Assembly (NCBI RefSeq): GCF_014712225.1 | Contig: NZ_JACXBW010000003.1 | Span: 124,001 to 188,000 of the forward strand | Direction of reading: 5' to 3' | From: Pseudarthrobacter sulfonivorans | GTDB taxonomy: Bacteria > Actinomycetota > Actinomycetes > Actinomycetales > Micrococcaceae | Length of the DNA stretch: 64,000 bases | Shown: positions 46,395 through 53,888 of the stretch, in pieces | Layout of the letters: every line of letters begins with the position of its first letter | Position numbering within the stretch: the first letter of the stretch is position 1 | The notes under the pieces: model-generated | The model's database searches: none | The model's input: only the letters and a program-made list of their open reading frames with translations | What the model was told of the DNA's origin: nothing | Program-made: the position numbers and the translations under genes

Positions 46395-47282
46395 TCACGG
46401 CCGTTCAGTGAGTTGCGTGCACATGTTCCACAGGCGTTGGCGGGTTTCCGGGTCCGAACCCATGCCCGGCGTCGGGAGCTCCTTGCGCTTCGACCACAGT
46501 TTGCCGGAAACTCCCGCTGTTTCGCCTGACGTGGCGAGCCACAGCGGAGTGTCCGCTGCCGTTTCAGCCGGCGCGCCCAACACGTTGGTAATCCAGCGGA
46601 ACGGGCCCCCGACGTCCTGCAGCAGCGAGGTGTTCTTGACCAGTCCCGGATGAACGGCATTGGCCACCACGCCGGAGCCACGCAGCCGCTCAGCGAACTC
46701 CTGCGTGAGGAGAACACGGGCGAGCATGGTGGGCGGGGTGGCGCGCAGGTAGCTGTATTTGCCTTTTGCCGTCTGGAGGTCATCGAAGTTGAGCTTGGCA
46801 TTTCCATACCGGGAGGCCACGTTCACGATCCGGGACGTCCGCGGCACCCGGGCCGGCTGGTCAGGAGTAACTTTCCCCGTCCCGGAGGCGTCTTTGAGCG
46901 CGTCCGGTAAGAGATTGGTCAGCAGGAAGTAGGCAACCACATTGGTGGCGAAGGTCAGTTCAAGGCCGTCGGGCGTCACGTGGCGCTCCTTGCGGAGCAC
47001 GCCCGCTGCGTTGACGAGCACGTCGAGCCTGTCATGGCGGGAGCGGAAGTCCGCCACCGCAGTGCGGATCGAGGCCTGGTCCGAAAGGTCGCAGACCAGT
47101 GGTTCTAGCTGACCGGAAGGAACGCGCGAGCGGATGGCCTCGACTGCTTCCGCCGCCCGCGGTGCGGAGCGCGCGACCACCACCACCCGGGCGCCCTCGC
47201 GCGCAAGGCCCGTTGCTATCGCGTTTCCCAGGCCGCCCGCCGCTCCTGTTACCAGAGCCACGGTGCCATCCATGGATCCCAT
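46395..47282 (-). CDS. SDR family protein lacking the catalytic Tyr-Lys pair
   Basis: About 295 residues from ATG 47282 (47327 and 47273 are alternatives). It has the cofactor loop LVTGAAGGLGNAIATGLARE, LVNAAGVLRKE and RIVNVASRYG, placing it near retinol-dehydrogenase-type SDRs. Where relatives read AYxxSKLANVLL this protein reads ATPPTMLARVLL, so both the catalytic Tyr and Lys are replaced. The flanking sequence is intact and in frame. It is either inactive, an NAD(P)-binding regulator, or uses another mechanism. Confidence 0.8.
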   Translation of the reverse strand: MGSMDGTVALVTGAAGGLGNAIATGLAREGARVVVVARSAPRAAEAVEAIRSRVPSGQLEPLVCDLSDQASIRTAVADFRSRHDRLDVLVNAAGVLRKERHVTPDGLELTFATNVVAYFLLTNLLPDALKDASGTGKVTPDQPARVPRTSRIVNVASRYGNAKLNFDDLQTAKGKYSYLRATPPTMLARVLLTQEFAERLRGSGVVANAVHPGLVKNTSLLQDVGGPFRWITNVLGAPAETAADTPLWLATSGETAGVSGKLWSKRKELPTPGMGSDPETRQRLWNMCTQLTERP

Positions 47283-47470
47283 CTCGCTTCCCGCCCTCCT
47301 GACATTTTGCTCAACCTCCAGCTTCACTCAGCAGCGGCGGGGAGCGTAGGGCCGTCCGACCCATTCCTACCTCGCGGGCGGGGGGAGGAGTAGGCTGGAA
47401 TGACCGTCAGGCAGAGCGCGGCCGCAAGCAAGACTGGGCATGGAACCCCCAGCATCCGGAAAGGTTGCCC

Positions 47471-48220
47471 ATGGCTGCCCGACTTCCCCGCACCTATCCC
47501 GCCGCCGACATCACCGGCTACGTCGAGGACCTCGTTTTGAATTGTCCGGACCTCTCCGGCTTCCTCGAAGACCTCGCCGCACTCTGCGCCGAGCAGCAGG
47601 CCTATTTTTCGGGAGATGTGTCCTGCGGCATCACTGTTCTCAGAGCCTCCGGCATCCCGGCTCTCGGAAGCTCCGATGAAGCCACACGCGGTCTTGAGGC
47701 GGCCCAGACCAGCAACAGGGAAGGTCCTGCGTTGACCGCCGCAACGGATGAGTCAATGGTCCTTGTCCCGGATCTGAGGACCGAGGAACGCTGGCCCAGC
47801 TTCGTTGATGCCGCCAGGCGCCAGAAAGTGCTGTCCGTCCTGGCGTTGGCGATGCCTCTGGAAGGCGTCGCCAGTGCCGGGATGAGCTTTTACAGCCTCC
47901 GGCCGCACGGCTTCGGCAGGGAGGCAATCGCCAATGCGCACGCTTTGGCCGCCGACGCATCCAAGGGATTGCGCCTTGTACTCAGGATCGCGTCACTGCG
48001 GGAGGCGGAGCATAATCTCCGGACCGCGATGGCGGCCCGGCCACCCATAGACATCGCGGTCGGTGTCATCATCGGACAAGAACGCTGCAGCCAGGATGTT
48101 GCGCTTGAATGGCTCTTCCAGGCTTCGCGGGCACGCAACCTGAGCATCCACGAGCTGGCGGCCGAGATCGTTGCCTCTACCGGCGCCGCCCATCCGACCA
48201 GGATCCGTTCCGACAGCTGA
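47471..48220 (+). CDS. GAF and ANTAR domain protein
   Basis: 249 residues from ATG 47471. A GAF domain (about 15-170) contains PDLRTEERWPSFVDAARR and VLALAMPLEG. The C-terminal ANTAR domain reads PPIDIAVGVIIGQERCSQDV, then a helix ending LSIHELAAEIV. ANTAR proteins bind paired stem-loops in nascent RNA and prevent transcription termination, usually in response to a GAF-sensed signal. The target transcript is not obvious; the downstream membrane genes are candidates. Confidence 0.88.
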   Translation: MAARLPRTYPAADITGYVEDLVLNCPDLSGFLEDLAALCAEQQAYFSGDVSCGITVLRASGIPALGSSDEATRGLEAAQTSNREGPALTAATDESMVLVPDLRTEERWPSFVDAARRQKVLSVLALAMPLEGVASAGMSFYSLRPHGFGREAIANAHALAADASKGLRLVLRIASLREAEHNLRTAMAARPPIDIAVGVIIGQERCSQDVALEWLFQASRARNLSIHELAAEIVASTGAAHPTRIRSDS

Positions 48221-48235
48221 GTACACCGGTGCGGC

Positions 48236-48249
48236 AGGACAAAAGCCCC
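48236..48249. promoter_or_regulatory. DevR-box-like motif upstream of membrane gene pair
   Basis: AGGACAAAAGCCCC has the same AAAA centre as the perfect box at 31022 and lies 37-50 bp upstream of ATG 48286. It differs by one position from GGGnC-N4-GnCCC. Confidence 0.4.
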
Positions 48250-48285
48250 TGCTGCGGCAGCGACGCCATGTGCTTGAGTTGGTAG

Positions 48286-48684
48286 ATGACGGAGCACCGC
48301 CTGGCGCTGAAAGCCGTGAAGGGATTCCATACGTTTGCCTGGTTCACCATCGAGGCTTGCATGATGTTCGTGCTGTATTCAGGGATCCGAAGGCGGACTG
48401 ACCGGCGCGTGGGACAGGCTGCCGCTGTTGTTGCCGGCGAAATCCTGATTTTCGCCGCCAACGGGTTCCACTGTCCGCTGACGCCGCTGGCGCGACGGCT
48501 CGGCGACCCCACCGGTTCCGTGACAGACATTTATCTCCCCAAATGGTTCGCCCACAACCTGCCGGCCATCCATGTACCGCTGATCGTCATATCGGTGGTC
48601 CTCCACGTACGAAACCTCAGGTCTGCCAGAGCCCGGGAAACGGGAGGGGCGAGGGGCCATGGCGGACTCCACCAAGATCGTTAG
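48286..48684 (+). CDS. Four-segment membrane protein, unknown
   Basis: 132 residues with three or four hydrophobic segments and the conserved-looking loop FAANGFHCPLTPLARRLGDP, followed by WFAHNLPAIHVPLIVISVVL. Similar short proteins in actinobacteria are annotated only as hypothetical membrane proteins. Several His residues (H479-type positions are not assignable) lie near segment ends, but no heme motif can be claimed. It overlaps the next membrane gene by 26 bases. Confidence 0.65.
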   Translation: MTEHRLALKAVKGFHTFAWFTIEACMMFVLYSGIRRRTDRRVGQAAAVVAGEILIFAANGFHCPLTPLARRLGDPTGSVTDIYLPKWFAHNLPAIHVPLIVISVVLHVRNLRSARARETGGARGHGGLHQDR

Positions 48685-48982
48685 CGCAGCAGTCTTTCTC
48701 ATCGCCGCGCTGTTGTGGGTAGCCTTCGGAGTTTTGCTGCTGCTTCGGCAGGGGGATCTTGGTGAGTCGTGGGCCGCGTTCCAAGGCCAGGCGTGGGTAC
48801 TTCAGGGCCTGGAGTACCTGATCTTTCTTCCCTGGGCCGCAGCGTTATGGCTGTGGAACACTCCATGGGCATTATCGATCCGGGCCCTGCTGGTGATAGG
48901 GCTGGCATGGGCGAGCCTTTACCTCCTGAACCCGTGGCGCTCCTCGCCGGGGGCCCGGCCGAGGGTCAGAAAGCGGTCGTAA
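48659..48982 (+). CDS. Three-segment membrane protein, unknown
   Basis: 107 residues with three hydrophobic segments (IVSAAVFLIAALLWVAFGVL, then GLEYLIFLPWAAALWLW and ALLVIGLAWASLYLL) and a basic C-terminus. The start lies inside the previous gene, giving translational coupling and suggesting a small membrane complex of the two. No family recognised. It ends two bases before the stop of the convergent MarR gene. Confidence 0.6.
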   Translation: MADSTKIVSAAVFLIAALLWVAFGVLLLLRQGDLGESWAAFQGQAWVLQGLEYLIFLPWAAALWLWNTPWALSIRALLVIGLAWASLYLLNPWRSSPGARPRVRKRS

Positions 48983-48984
48983 GC

Positions 48985-49491
48985 TTACGCTCCAGGCTCG
49001 ACGTCGGCGCTCCGCAGGCAGTAGTCGTCCGGGTCCAGCACACTGAGGATGCGTTTGCCGATGCTGCCGAGCTGGCGTGACTGCGCCTTCGTCAGGGGAT
49101 CAAATACCAGTGTGCGGACGGCCTGCACATGACCCGGGGCAGTCCCGACGATTTTTGCCCAGCCGTCATCGGTGAGCGCGGCCAAGGTGATGCGCCCGTC
49201 GGTGGGGTCAGGGGAGCGACGGACCCAGCCCCGCTTTTCAAGCCGGCTCACCACCTGGGACAGGCGGGGGAGGCCTGACTCGGTGAATCCGGCCAGATCG
49301 CTCATCCGGCGCGTGCGGTCCGGCGCCTCGGACAGGCCTGCCAGGACCATGTACTCAAAGTGGCTCAACCCGGCGTCGCGCCGCAGTTGCGCATCCAGGG
49401 CAGACGGCAGTTTCATCATCACGCCCACCAAAGTCAGCCACGCCTCGCGTTCGTCGCTGTTTAGCCAGCGGGGCTCCTCGGGTTGTTCCAT
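48985..49491 (-). CDS. MarR family transcriptional regulator
   Basis: 168 residues. The winged helix contains LSHFEYMVLAGLSEAPDRTR, RMSDLAGFTESGLPRLSQVV and RLEKRGWVRRSPDPTDGR, the standard MarR DNA-binding arrangement. It is divergent from the RibA-monooxygenase fusion, with several inverted repeats between the two, so it almost certainly controls that gene and itself. MarR proteins usually release DNA on binding a phenolic or oxidised compound, hinting at the inducer class. Confidence 0.9.
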   Translation of the reverse strand: MEQPEEPRWLNSDEREAWLTLVGVMMKLPSALDAQLRRDAGLSHFEYMVLAGLSEAPDRTRRMSDLAGFTESGLPRLSQVVSRLEKRGWVRRSPDPTDGRITLAALTDDGWAKIVGTAPGHVQAVRTLVFDPLTKAQSRQLGSIGKRILSVLDPDDYCLRSADVEPGA

Positions 49492-49511
49492 GGGGCAAGT
49501 CTAGGGCATTC

Positions 49512-49593
49512 ACTTCACGCATGAAGTTTTTAGTCCGCCAGATCACTTGCATCGTGAACTCATCGGCACTACTATTTACTTCAACATTCAAGT
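49512..49593. promoter_or_regulatory. Candidate MarR operators
   Basis: ACTTCACGCATGAAGT (49512-49527) and ACTTCAACATTCAAGT (49578-49593) are 16-bp inverted repeats sharing ACTTCA outer half-sites, with TCACTTGCATCGTGAACT between them. Their size and spacing suit a MarR dimer. The second lies just before the fusion gene's ribosome site (GAGGAG near 49613). Confidence 0.6.
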
Positions 49594-49623
49594 ACTTTCG
49601 TTCCGACCTCCCGAGGAGCACAT

Positions 49624-51558
49624 ATGACCGTCCTGACCGAGACCGTCGCGCGGCCATATGAACAACCTGCCGCCGTGCGCAGCCAGGTCACCGTCCCGCT
49701 GCGCTTTCCGGATGGTTTCACCGCCACGGCCGAGGTGATGACCTTCCACGGACTGGCCGACGGCAAGGAACACCTCCTGCTTGGACTCGGCCAGTGGGAG
49801 CAGACGCTCCTGGACCAAGGACCGGACGGTGCCGCACCGCTCGTCCGGCTGCACAGCGAATGCCTGACCGGCGACGTCTTCGGCAGCGAGCGCTGCGACT
49901 GCGGTCCCCAGCTGCGCGAAGCTGTCGAGGAGATTGCCGCCGTCGGAGGTTTCCTGCTGTACCTCCGCCAGGAGGGGCGCGGCATCGGCCTGTACTCGAA
50001 ACTTGACGCGTACGCCCTGCAGGACGCCGGCCTGGACACCTACGAAGCCAACGTGGCACTGGGGCGCGCGGAGGACGAGCGGGATTACACTGCCGCCGCC
50101 CAGATGCTCGGCGCCCTCGGCGCCGGCCGGATCCGCCTCCTGACCAACAACCCGGACAAGGTAGGCCAGCTGACAGCCCTGGGCGTTGATGTGACGGAGC
50201 AGGTCCCCACGGGTGTGCACCTGTCCGAAGCCAACCGGCTTTACCTGGCAGCAAAGCGGAACCACACCGGGCATACCATCGACTTCCCGGCCGCGGATCT
50301 CCCGGCCGTCGCCCTCCCGGCCATCGACCGCCCGGCCGTCGCCCTCCCGGCCATCGACCTCCCGGCCGCGGACCTCCCCGGGGCCGCCGCCGCGGTTCCG
50401 ACGCATGACGAGCTGCTGGCCCGGGTGGACGCCCTGGTTCCGCGGTTGCGGGAGCGTGCGGGGGAAACCGAAGAGCTCCGCCGCATCCCGGCCGCAACCA
50501 TTGCCGAACTGAAAGCCGCAGGTGTCTTCCAGATGCTCGCGCCGAAGGCCGTGGGCGGATTCGGAATGGGGCTCGAAACCTATGTGCAGGTGGTCCGCCG
50601 CCTCGCGCAGGGTGACGCCTCAACCGCATGGAGCGTCGGCCACCTTGTGGAACACGTGTGGATGCTGGCCCGCTGGCCGCAGCAAGCCCAGGACGAAGTA
50701 TTCGCCAACGGCCCCGCCCCCTTGGCCGCGGCAACCGGAGCCCCTCCCGGATCAGCGGAGAAGGTCCCCGGCGGGTTCGCCATTTCCGGCCGCTGGAGCT
50801 TTGCCTCCGGCGTGATGCATTCTGACTGGGCGCTCCTGGCAGTCCGGCACGGCGACGTCCGCCTGCAGTGCCTGGTCCCGATGGCGGAGCTCGAGTTGCT
50901 GGACGTCTGGCACACGGCCGGCCTGCGGGGCACCGGCAGCAACGATCTCCGGGCTGAGGCCCTCTTCGTCCCGGCGCACCGTGCCCTCGAGTGGAATCTG
51001 CTGGCAGCCGCTGACAACCCGGGAAGCTTCATCCACCCGGATCCCAGCATCCACATCCCCATGGCCACGTTCCTGAACATGGTCGCGCCGGCAGCCGCCC
51101 TCGGGGCTGCGGAGCACGCACTCGAAGAGTTCCGCAACCTGATGATGGTGCGCAGGGTCAAGCAGACCGTGGAGAAACGCCAGGCGGATTCGCCTCTTGC
51201 CCAGGCCCGGTTCACCCAGGCGTACGGACAGGTTGCCACCGCACGCCTGCACTGGGAGGAAGCCGTCAGCGTGGTCTCCGCGTCTTTTGGACGCCGGCCT
51301 GTTGCGTTCACAGATGAGGAGCGCGCACGGTACCGGCTCTCCCTCGGCCTCAGCGGCCAGGCCTCGGCCGAGGCAGTCCGGCTCATCCTGACCGGCTCAG
51401 GCGGCAGCGTGCACCGCCTGACGCACCCGCTCCAGCGGATCCAGCGAGACGTCAACGTGCTGCTCAACCACGCTTCGCTGACCATGGACCCCATCCTGGA
51501 ACAGGCGGGCAGGGGGCTCCTGGACCTAGGGTTTACGATTCCGGCAGAACAGTTCTAG
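49624..51558 (+). CDS. GTP cyclohydrolase II (RibA) fused to a flavin-dependent monooxygenase
   Basis: 644 residues. Residues 1-217 are a complete GTP cyclohydrolase II: zinc ligands C80, C91 and C93 in HSECLTGDVFGSERCDCG, RQEGRGIGLYSKLDAYALQD with the conserved Y130, and EDERDY with R153. Residues 221-258 are a Pro/Ala pentapeptide-repeat linker. Residues 260-644 are an acyl-CoA-dehydrogenase-fold group D flavin monooxygenase (HsaA/DszC-like) with KAAGVFQMLAPKAVGGFGMG, GDASTAWSVGHLVEHVWML and GLRGTGSNDL. The frame is continuous with good coding character throughout. RibA makes the first riboflavin intermediate; the partner needs reduced FMN. A neighbouring MarR gene suggests induced use against an aromatic or similar compound. 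Confidence 0.9.
   Translation: MTVLTETVARPYEQPAAVRSQVTVPLRFPDGFTATAEVMTFHGLADGKEHLLLGLGQWEQTLLDQGPDGAAPLVRLHSECLTGDVFGSERCDCGPQLREAVEEIAAVGGFLLYLRQEGRGIGLYSKLDAYALQDAGLDTYEANVALGRAEDERDYTAAAQMLGALGAGRIRLLTNNPDKVGQLTALGVDVTEQVPTGVHLSEANRLYLAAKRNHTGHTIDFPAADLPAVALPAIDRPAVALPAIDLPAADLPGAAAAVPTHDELLARVDALVPRLRERAGETEELRRIPAATIAELKAAGVFQMLAPKAVGGFGMGLETYVQVVRRLAQGDASTAWSVGHLVEHVWMLARWPQQAQDEVFANGPAPLAAATGAPPGSAEKVPGGFAISGRWSFASGVMHSDWALLAVRHGDVRLQCLVPMAELELLDVWHTAGLRGTGSNDLRAEALFVPAHRALEWNLLAAADNPGSFIHPDPSIHIPMATFLNMVAPAAALGAAEHALEEFRNLMMVRRVKQTVEKRQADSPLAQARFTQAYGQVATARLHWEEAVSVVSASFGRRPVAFTDEERARYRLSLGLSGQASAEAVRLILTGSGGSVHRLTHPLQRIQRDVNVLLNHASLTMDPILEQAGRGLLDLGFTIPAEQF
50284..50388 (+). repeat. 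15-bp minisatellite encoding (L/F/R)-P-A-x-x linker
   Basis: Seven consecutive 15-bp units encode FPAAD LPAVA LPAID RPAVA LPAID LPAAD LPGAA (residues 221-255 of the fusion). Two adjacent 30-bp blocks (50302-50331 and 50332-50361) differ by one base, indicating recent tandem duplication. Confidence 0.9.
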
Positions 51559-51574
51559 CCGGCCCGGTTCCGCT

Positions 51575-52783
51575 TTACTGGAAGTCAGCGAGCCACAGGT
51601 CCGGGCCGAACACCTCGTACTGGATGTCCTTGGCCGGAACGCCCTTGGCGATCAGGGCGCTCCGCACCGCCTGCAGGAACGGCAGCGGCCCGCAGAGGTA
51701 GTATTCGGCGTCCAGCGGCAGCTCCACGGCATTGACGTCCATGAACCCCTGGAACGTTGAGCCGGACGGGCCCTGATCCTCTGCCGGGTTCACGAACCAA
51801 CTGTGCAGGGATCCCTCAGGCAGCCGGCCGATGTCCTCGGTGACCTGCTGACGGAGTGGAAACGACTCCGGACTGTCGTCAGCGTGCAGGAGCATCACCT
51901 GGCGCTGCGAGCCAGCCTTCACGAGGTGGGAGAGCATCCCGGCCATGGGGGTGATGCCGATGCCGGCGCTGGCCAGCACCACAGGCCTGTCGGTGTATTC
52001 CAGCACCACATCACCGAACGGGGCTGAAAGCACCACTTCATCGCCGACGTTGACGTCCTGGTGCAGGAGGTTGGACATCTCGCCGTCAGGGGTGGCGAGC
52101 CCATGGACCCTTTTGACCGCGAAATGCCGGTGCTGCCCGTCATCGGCGCGGGTCAGGCTGTACTGGCGCGGCTGATGGACGCCATCCTTCATGGGCATCC
52201 TGATGGTCACGTACTGCCCGGGCAGGGACGGCTTCACGTCCCGTTCATCAGTCCTTTCCACCACGAAAGTGACCACGTCGGCCGTCTCCTGGATGCGCCG
52301 GGCCACCCGCCAGGTGCGCCAGATGGTTTCCGGGGAAAGATGCACCGCGCCATAGAGGCCGCGTTCCTTGTTGATCAGCAGGTTCCCCATCAGCCAGTAC
52401 ACCTCGTCCCAGGCCGCCGCGACCTCAGGGGTGACAGCGTCCCCGAGCACGTCCACGATGGCCCAGAACAGGTGGTCGTGGACGATCTGGTACTGCTCCG
52501 GGCTCAGGCCCAGCGAGACGTGCTTGTGGGCCACGCGGGACAACAAGTGGTCCGGCAGCTGGTCCGGCTTATCCACGAGGTAGGTGGCGAAGGCGGCGAT
52601 TGATCCGGCCAGCGCCTGTTGCTGGCGGCCGTCGGCCTGGTTTCCGCGGTTAAACAGGCCGTCGAGCAGGTCCGGCCTCGCCCCGAACATGTGTTTGTAG
52701 AACCGTTTGGCGATTTCTTCGATGTTTTCACCCACCACAGGCAGCGTTGCCTTGATGACGGGGCGGGCAGAGTCAGAGAGCAT
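51575..52783 (-). CDS. hmp: Flavohemoprotein, nitric oxide dioxygenase
   Basis: 402 residues from ATG 52783 (GGAAGG upstream). The N-terminal globin domain includes FYKHMFGARPDLLDGLFNRG and the proximal His in VAHKHVSLGLSPEQY. The FAD-binding domain has RQYSLTRADDG, and the NAD-binding domain has ASAGIGITPMAGML and YYLCGPLPFLQAVRS. This is full-length Hmp, which converts NO and O2 to nitrate in the cytosol. The longer upstream frame to 52975 has no ribosome site. It ends 16 bases from the convergent RibA fusion. Confidence 0.95.
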   Translation of the reverse strand: MLSDSARPVIKATLPVVGENIEEIAKRFYKHMFGARPDLLDGLFNRGNQADGRQQQALAGSIAAFATYLVDKPDQLPDHLLSRVAHKHVSLGLSPEQYQIVHDHLFWAIVDVLGDAVTPEVAAAWDEVYWLMGNLLINKERGLYGAVHLSPETIWRTWRVARRIQETADVVTFVVERTDERDVKPSLPGQYVTIRMPMKDGVHQPRQYSLTRADDGQHRHFAVKRVHGLATPDGEMSNLLHQDVNVGDEVVLSAPFGDVVLEYTDRPVVLASAGIGITPMAGMLSHLVKAGSQRQVMLLHADDSPESFPLRQQVTEDIGRLPEGSLHSWFVNPAEDQGPSGSTFQGFMDVNAVELPLDAEYYLCGPLPFLQAVRSALIAKGVPAKDIQYEVFGPDLWLADFQ

Positions 52784-52913
52784 GGTGCGTCCTTCCGTTA
52801 TTACCGGCAGAACCCAGCAGTGAACCGGCTTGGCCGAGCCAATGTAGCAGTCGCGCCACGCCCGGAGAAGGGACTTATGGCTGTAGCCAGGCTCTGGTGG
52901 GAAACTCGGTTCC

Positions 52914-53807
52914 ATGCGTGAATTCGTTGTCCTCGGCACTGCTTCGCAGGTCCCCACCCGGACGCGTAACCACAACGGCTACGTGCTGCGGTGGGATGGT
53001 GAGGGCCTGCTTTTTGATCCCGGCGAGGGCACGCAGCGGCAGATGATCCACGCGGGGGTATCTGCCTCGCAGATCACGCGGATCTGCCTCACGCATGTGC
53101 ACGGTGACCATTGCTTTGGGCTGCCGGGCGTGCTTTCCCGGATGGCGCTGGACGGCGTGAGTCATCCAGTCCACCTGCATTACCCGGCATCGGGGGAGGA
53201 CGTGGTCCGTGCGCTGGTGTCCGTCAGCACGCCCGGAATTGACCTGAGGCTGTACCCGCACGGGGGCGGCGGAGCCATCGCCTCAGGCCTGGAGGTGCAG
53301 CCGCTGAAGCACCGAATTGAAACGTACGGCTACAGGCTGAAAGAACCAGATGGCCGCCGCCTCCTGCCGGACAGGCTTGCTGCCGCCGGGATCCAGGGCG
53401 CTGAGGTGGGTCGCCTGCAGCGTGAGGGGGCTTTTGGCGGTGTGCGCCTGGTCGATGTGAGCGTTCCCCGTCCGGGGCAGGGCTTCGCCTTTGTGATGGA
53501 CACGGCGCCTTGCCGGGGTGCCGAGGAGCTGGCGGACGGGGTGGATCTCCTGGTGGCAGAGTCAACGTTCAGTGACGACGACGGCGGGCTCGCCACGCAG
53601 TACTCGCACCTGACCGCCGGGCAGGCCGGGGAGTTGGCGGCCGGCGCCGCCGTCGGCACGCTGATCCTGACCCACTTCTCCTCGCGGTACGGTGACGACG
53701 TCACCCTGCTCGAGGGGCAGGCGCGGGGCCGTGCCGGCAGCTCTGCAGTCATCGCCGCCAAGGACCTGGACCGGATCGCCTTTCCGAAACGGCGGCAGCT
53801 GCCCTAG
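52914..53807 (+). CDS. rnz: Ribonuclease Z-like metallo-beta-lactamase-fold hydrolase
   Basis: 297 residues. The zinc motif LTHVHGDHCFGLPG (H61, H63, D65, H66) with the CFGLPG extension is specific to tRNase Z. Later motifs include DTAPCRGAEELADGVDLLVA and ESTFSDDD, SHLTAGQAGELA and LTHFSSRY. tRNase Z removes 3' trailers from tRNA precursors. It is divergent from hmp, with its start 130 bases away, and followed 81 bp later by a secreted hydrolase. Confidence 0.88.
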   Translation: MREFVVLGTASQVPTRTRNHNGYVLRWDGEGLLFDPGEGTQRQMIHAGVSASQITRICLTHVHGDHCFGLPGVLSRMALDGVSHPVHLHYPASGEDVVRALVSVSTPGIDLRLYPHGGGGAIASGLEVQPLKHRIETYGYRLKEPDGRRLLPDRLAAAGIQGAEVGRLQREGAFGGVRLVDVSVPRPGQGFAFVMDTAPCRGAEELADGVDLLVAESTFSDDDGGLATQYSHLTAGQAGELAAGAAVGTLILTHFSSRYGDDVTLLEGQARGRAGSSAVIAAKDLDRIAFPKRRQLP

Positions 53808-53888
53808 GAGGGGCCGGAAATGTTGCGCGCCCCTTGCCGTACGGCGTGCTTCGGAGCAGGATATGAGCCTCACGCGAGGAGGCTTGCC

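Noticed and set aside
49718..50734. 338-codon open frame antisense to the RibA fusion
   Set aside because: Extremely Arg/Pro/Gly-rich, no recognisable motif, and lies entirely over a conserved gene; typical of high-GC antisense shadows.
52784..52975. 64-residue N-terminal extension of the flavohemoprotein
   Set aside because: Hmp proteins start at the globin domain, and ATG 52783 has GGAAGG in place.
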